Source: Alkaliphilus peptidifermentans DSM 18978 (GTDB lineage Bacteria; Bacillota; Clostridia; Peptostreptococcales; Natronincolaceae). Taken from it: DNA of 52,351 nt. The stretch's first letter is position 1; each line of letters begins with the position of its first letter. Below the pieces are notes generated by a model, which saw only the letters and a list, made by a program, of their open reading frames with translations, searched no databases and was not told the origin of the DNA. A program made the position numbers and the translations under genes. Location: positions 1 to 52,351 of the forward strand of contig NZ_FMUS01000032.1 of assembly GCF_900101495.1 (NCBI RefSeq). The letters are read 5' to 3'. Shown piece after piece: positions 52,042 through 52,351 of the stretch.

Positions 52042-52351
52042 ATGAGACTCAAGGTAACCAAATCTAAAAATTCAGCTTCGCTTTATGTAATAAAATCTGT
52101 TTATAACAGCAAAACTCAATCCAACTCTTCAGTTATTGTTGAGAAACTTGGAACCGAAGCTGAACTCAGAGAAAAATTAAATGGACAAGATCCTTATGCG
52201 TGGGCTAAAAACTACATTGCAGAGCTCAATGAAAAGGAAAAAGAAGAAACTAGCAAAGTCATGGTTCGATACTCTCCCACTAAGCTCATTGCCAAAGAAA
52301 AACAACGCTCTTTTAATGGTGGCTACTTGTTTCTTCAAAAAATTTATTACG
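52042..52351 (+). CDS. IS1634/IS4-family transposase, 5' part only
   Basis: The first 103 codons are present and cut by the window end. The start MRLKVTKSKNSASLYVIKSV, followed by VIVEKLGTEAEL and the segment RSFNGGYLFLQKIYY, is typical of IS1634-like transposases. RBS AGGAGGTG precedes the ATG; a TATAAT (52012-52017) may be its -10 box. DDE residues lie beyond the window. It marks a mobile element at the edge of the region. Confidence 0.85.
   Translation, partial: MRLKVTKSKNSASLYVIKSVYNSKTQSNSSVIVEKLGTEAELREKLNGQDPYAWAKNYIAELNEKEKEETSKVMVRYSPTKLIAKEKQRSFNGGYLFLQKIYY

Overview
The window is low-GC DNA with strong AGGAGG-type ribosome sites, frequent TTG/GTG starts, an ANTAR-controlled eut operon, molybdenum hydroxylase genes and purine-fermentation genes. 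This points to an anaerobic clostridium of the Alkaliphilus/Natronincola sort (inference from gene content). No rRNA or tRNA gene was recognised. Two separate bacterial microcompartment (BMC) loci lie side by side.

Region 1 (1-17.9 kb) is a Firmicutes-type ethanolamine utilisation operon: eutS, eutP, the two-component antitermination pair eutV/eutW, then eutA, B, C, L, an EutK-like shell protein, eutE, eutM, eutT, a PduL phosphotransacylase, eutJ, a BMC accessory protein, eutN, a PduS/PduT redox pair, eutH and an alcohol dehydrogenase. Two leaders (before eutS and before eutA) carry paired hexaloop hairpins overlapping intrinsic terminators, the expected EutV RNA targets. Ethanolamine enters by EutH, is split to acetaldehyde and ammonia inside the shell, and becomes acetyl-CoA/acetyl-phosphate and ethanol.

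Region 2 (18-19.7 kb) holds three small genes not clearly connected to either locus (DUF3788-like, GNAT, one uncharacterised).

Region 3 (19.7-45.2 kb) is the most interesting part: formimino-THF cyclodeaminase, a PucR-type regulator, a cyclase-family hydrolase, a chemoreceptor, formiminotransferase, formate-THF ligase, a dihydropyrimidinase/allantoinase-like hydrolase, a cysteine amidohydrolase, UbiX and UbiD, three BMC-H and one BMC-P shell proteins, two BMC accessory proteins, an adenine-deaminase-like enzyme with an altered active site, a purine permease, a guanine-deaminase-like enzyme, a four-gene xanthine dehydrogenase-type hydroxylase and a frameshifted second adenine deaminase. Together these map almost step by step onto the classical clostridial fermentation of purines (xanthine to 4-ureidoimidazole-carboxylate, 4-aminoimidazole-carboxylate, 4-aminoimidazole, 4-imidazolone, formiminoglycine, then formimino-THF to formate and ATP). 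I infer a purine-degrading microcompartment without an aldehyde dehydrogenase.

Region 4 (45.2-51.2 kb) is a Dpp/Opp-type ABC transporter whose binding protein has its lobes in circularly permuted order. Region 5 (51.2-52.35 kb) has one uncharacterised gene and the start of an IS1634/IS4-like transposase.

Two repeat families were found by eye. One is a 164-bp element bounded by TA dinucleotides, present once in each BMC locus in opposite orientation (13066-13229 and 32372-32535), and supplying the stop codon of the gene before it. The other is a 122-124 bp element (29120-29243 and 38301-38422). All family assignments were made by reading the sequence, without database searches.
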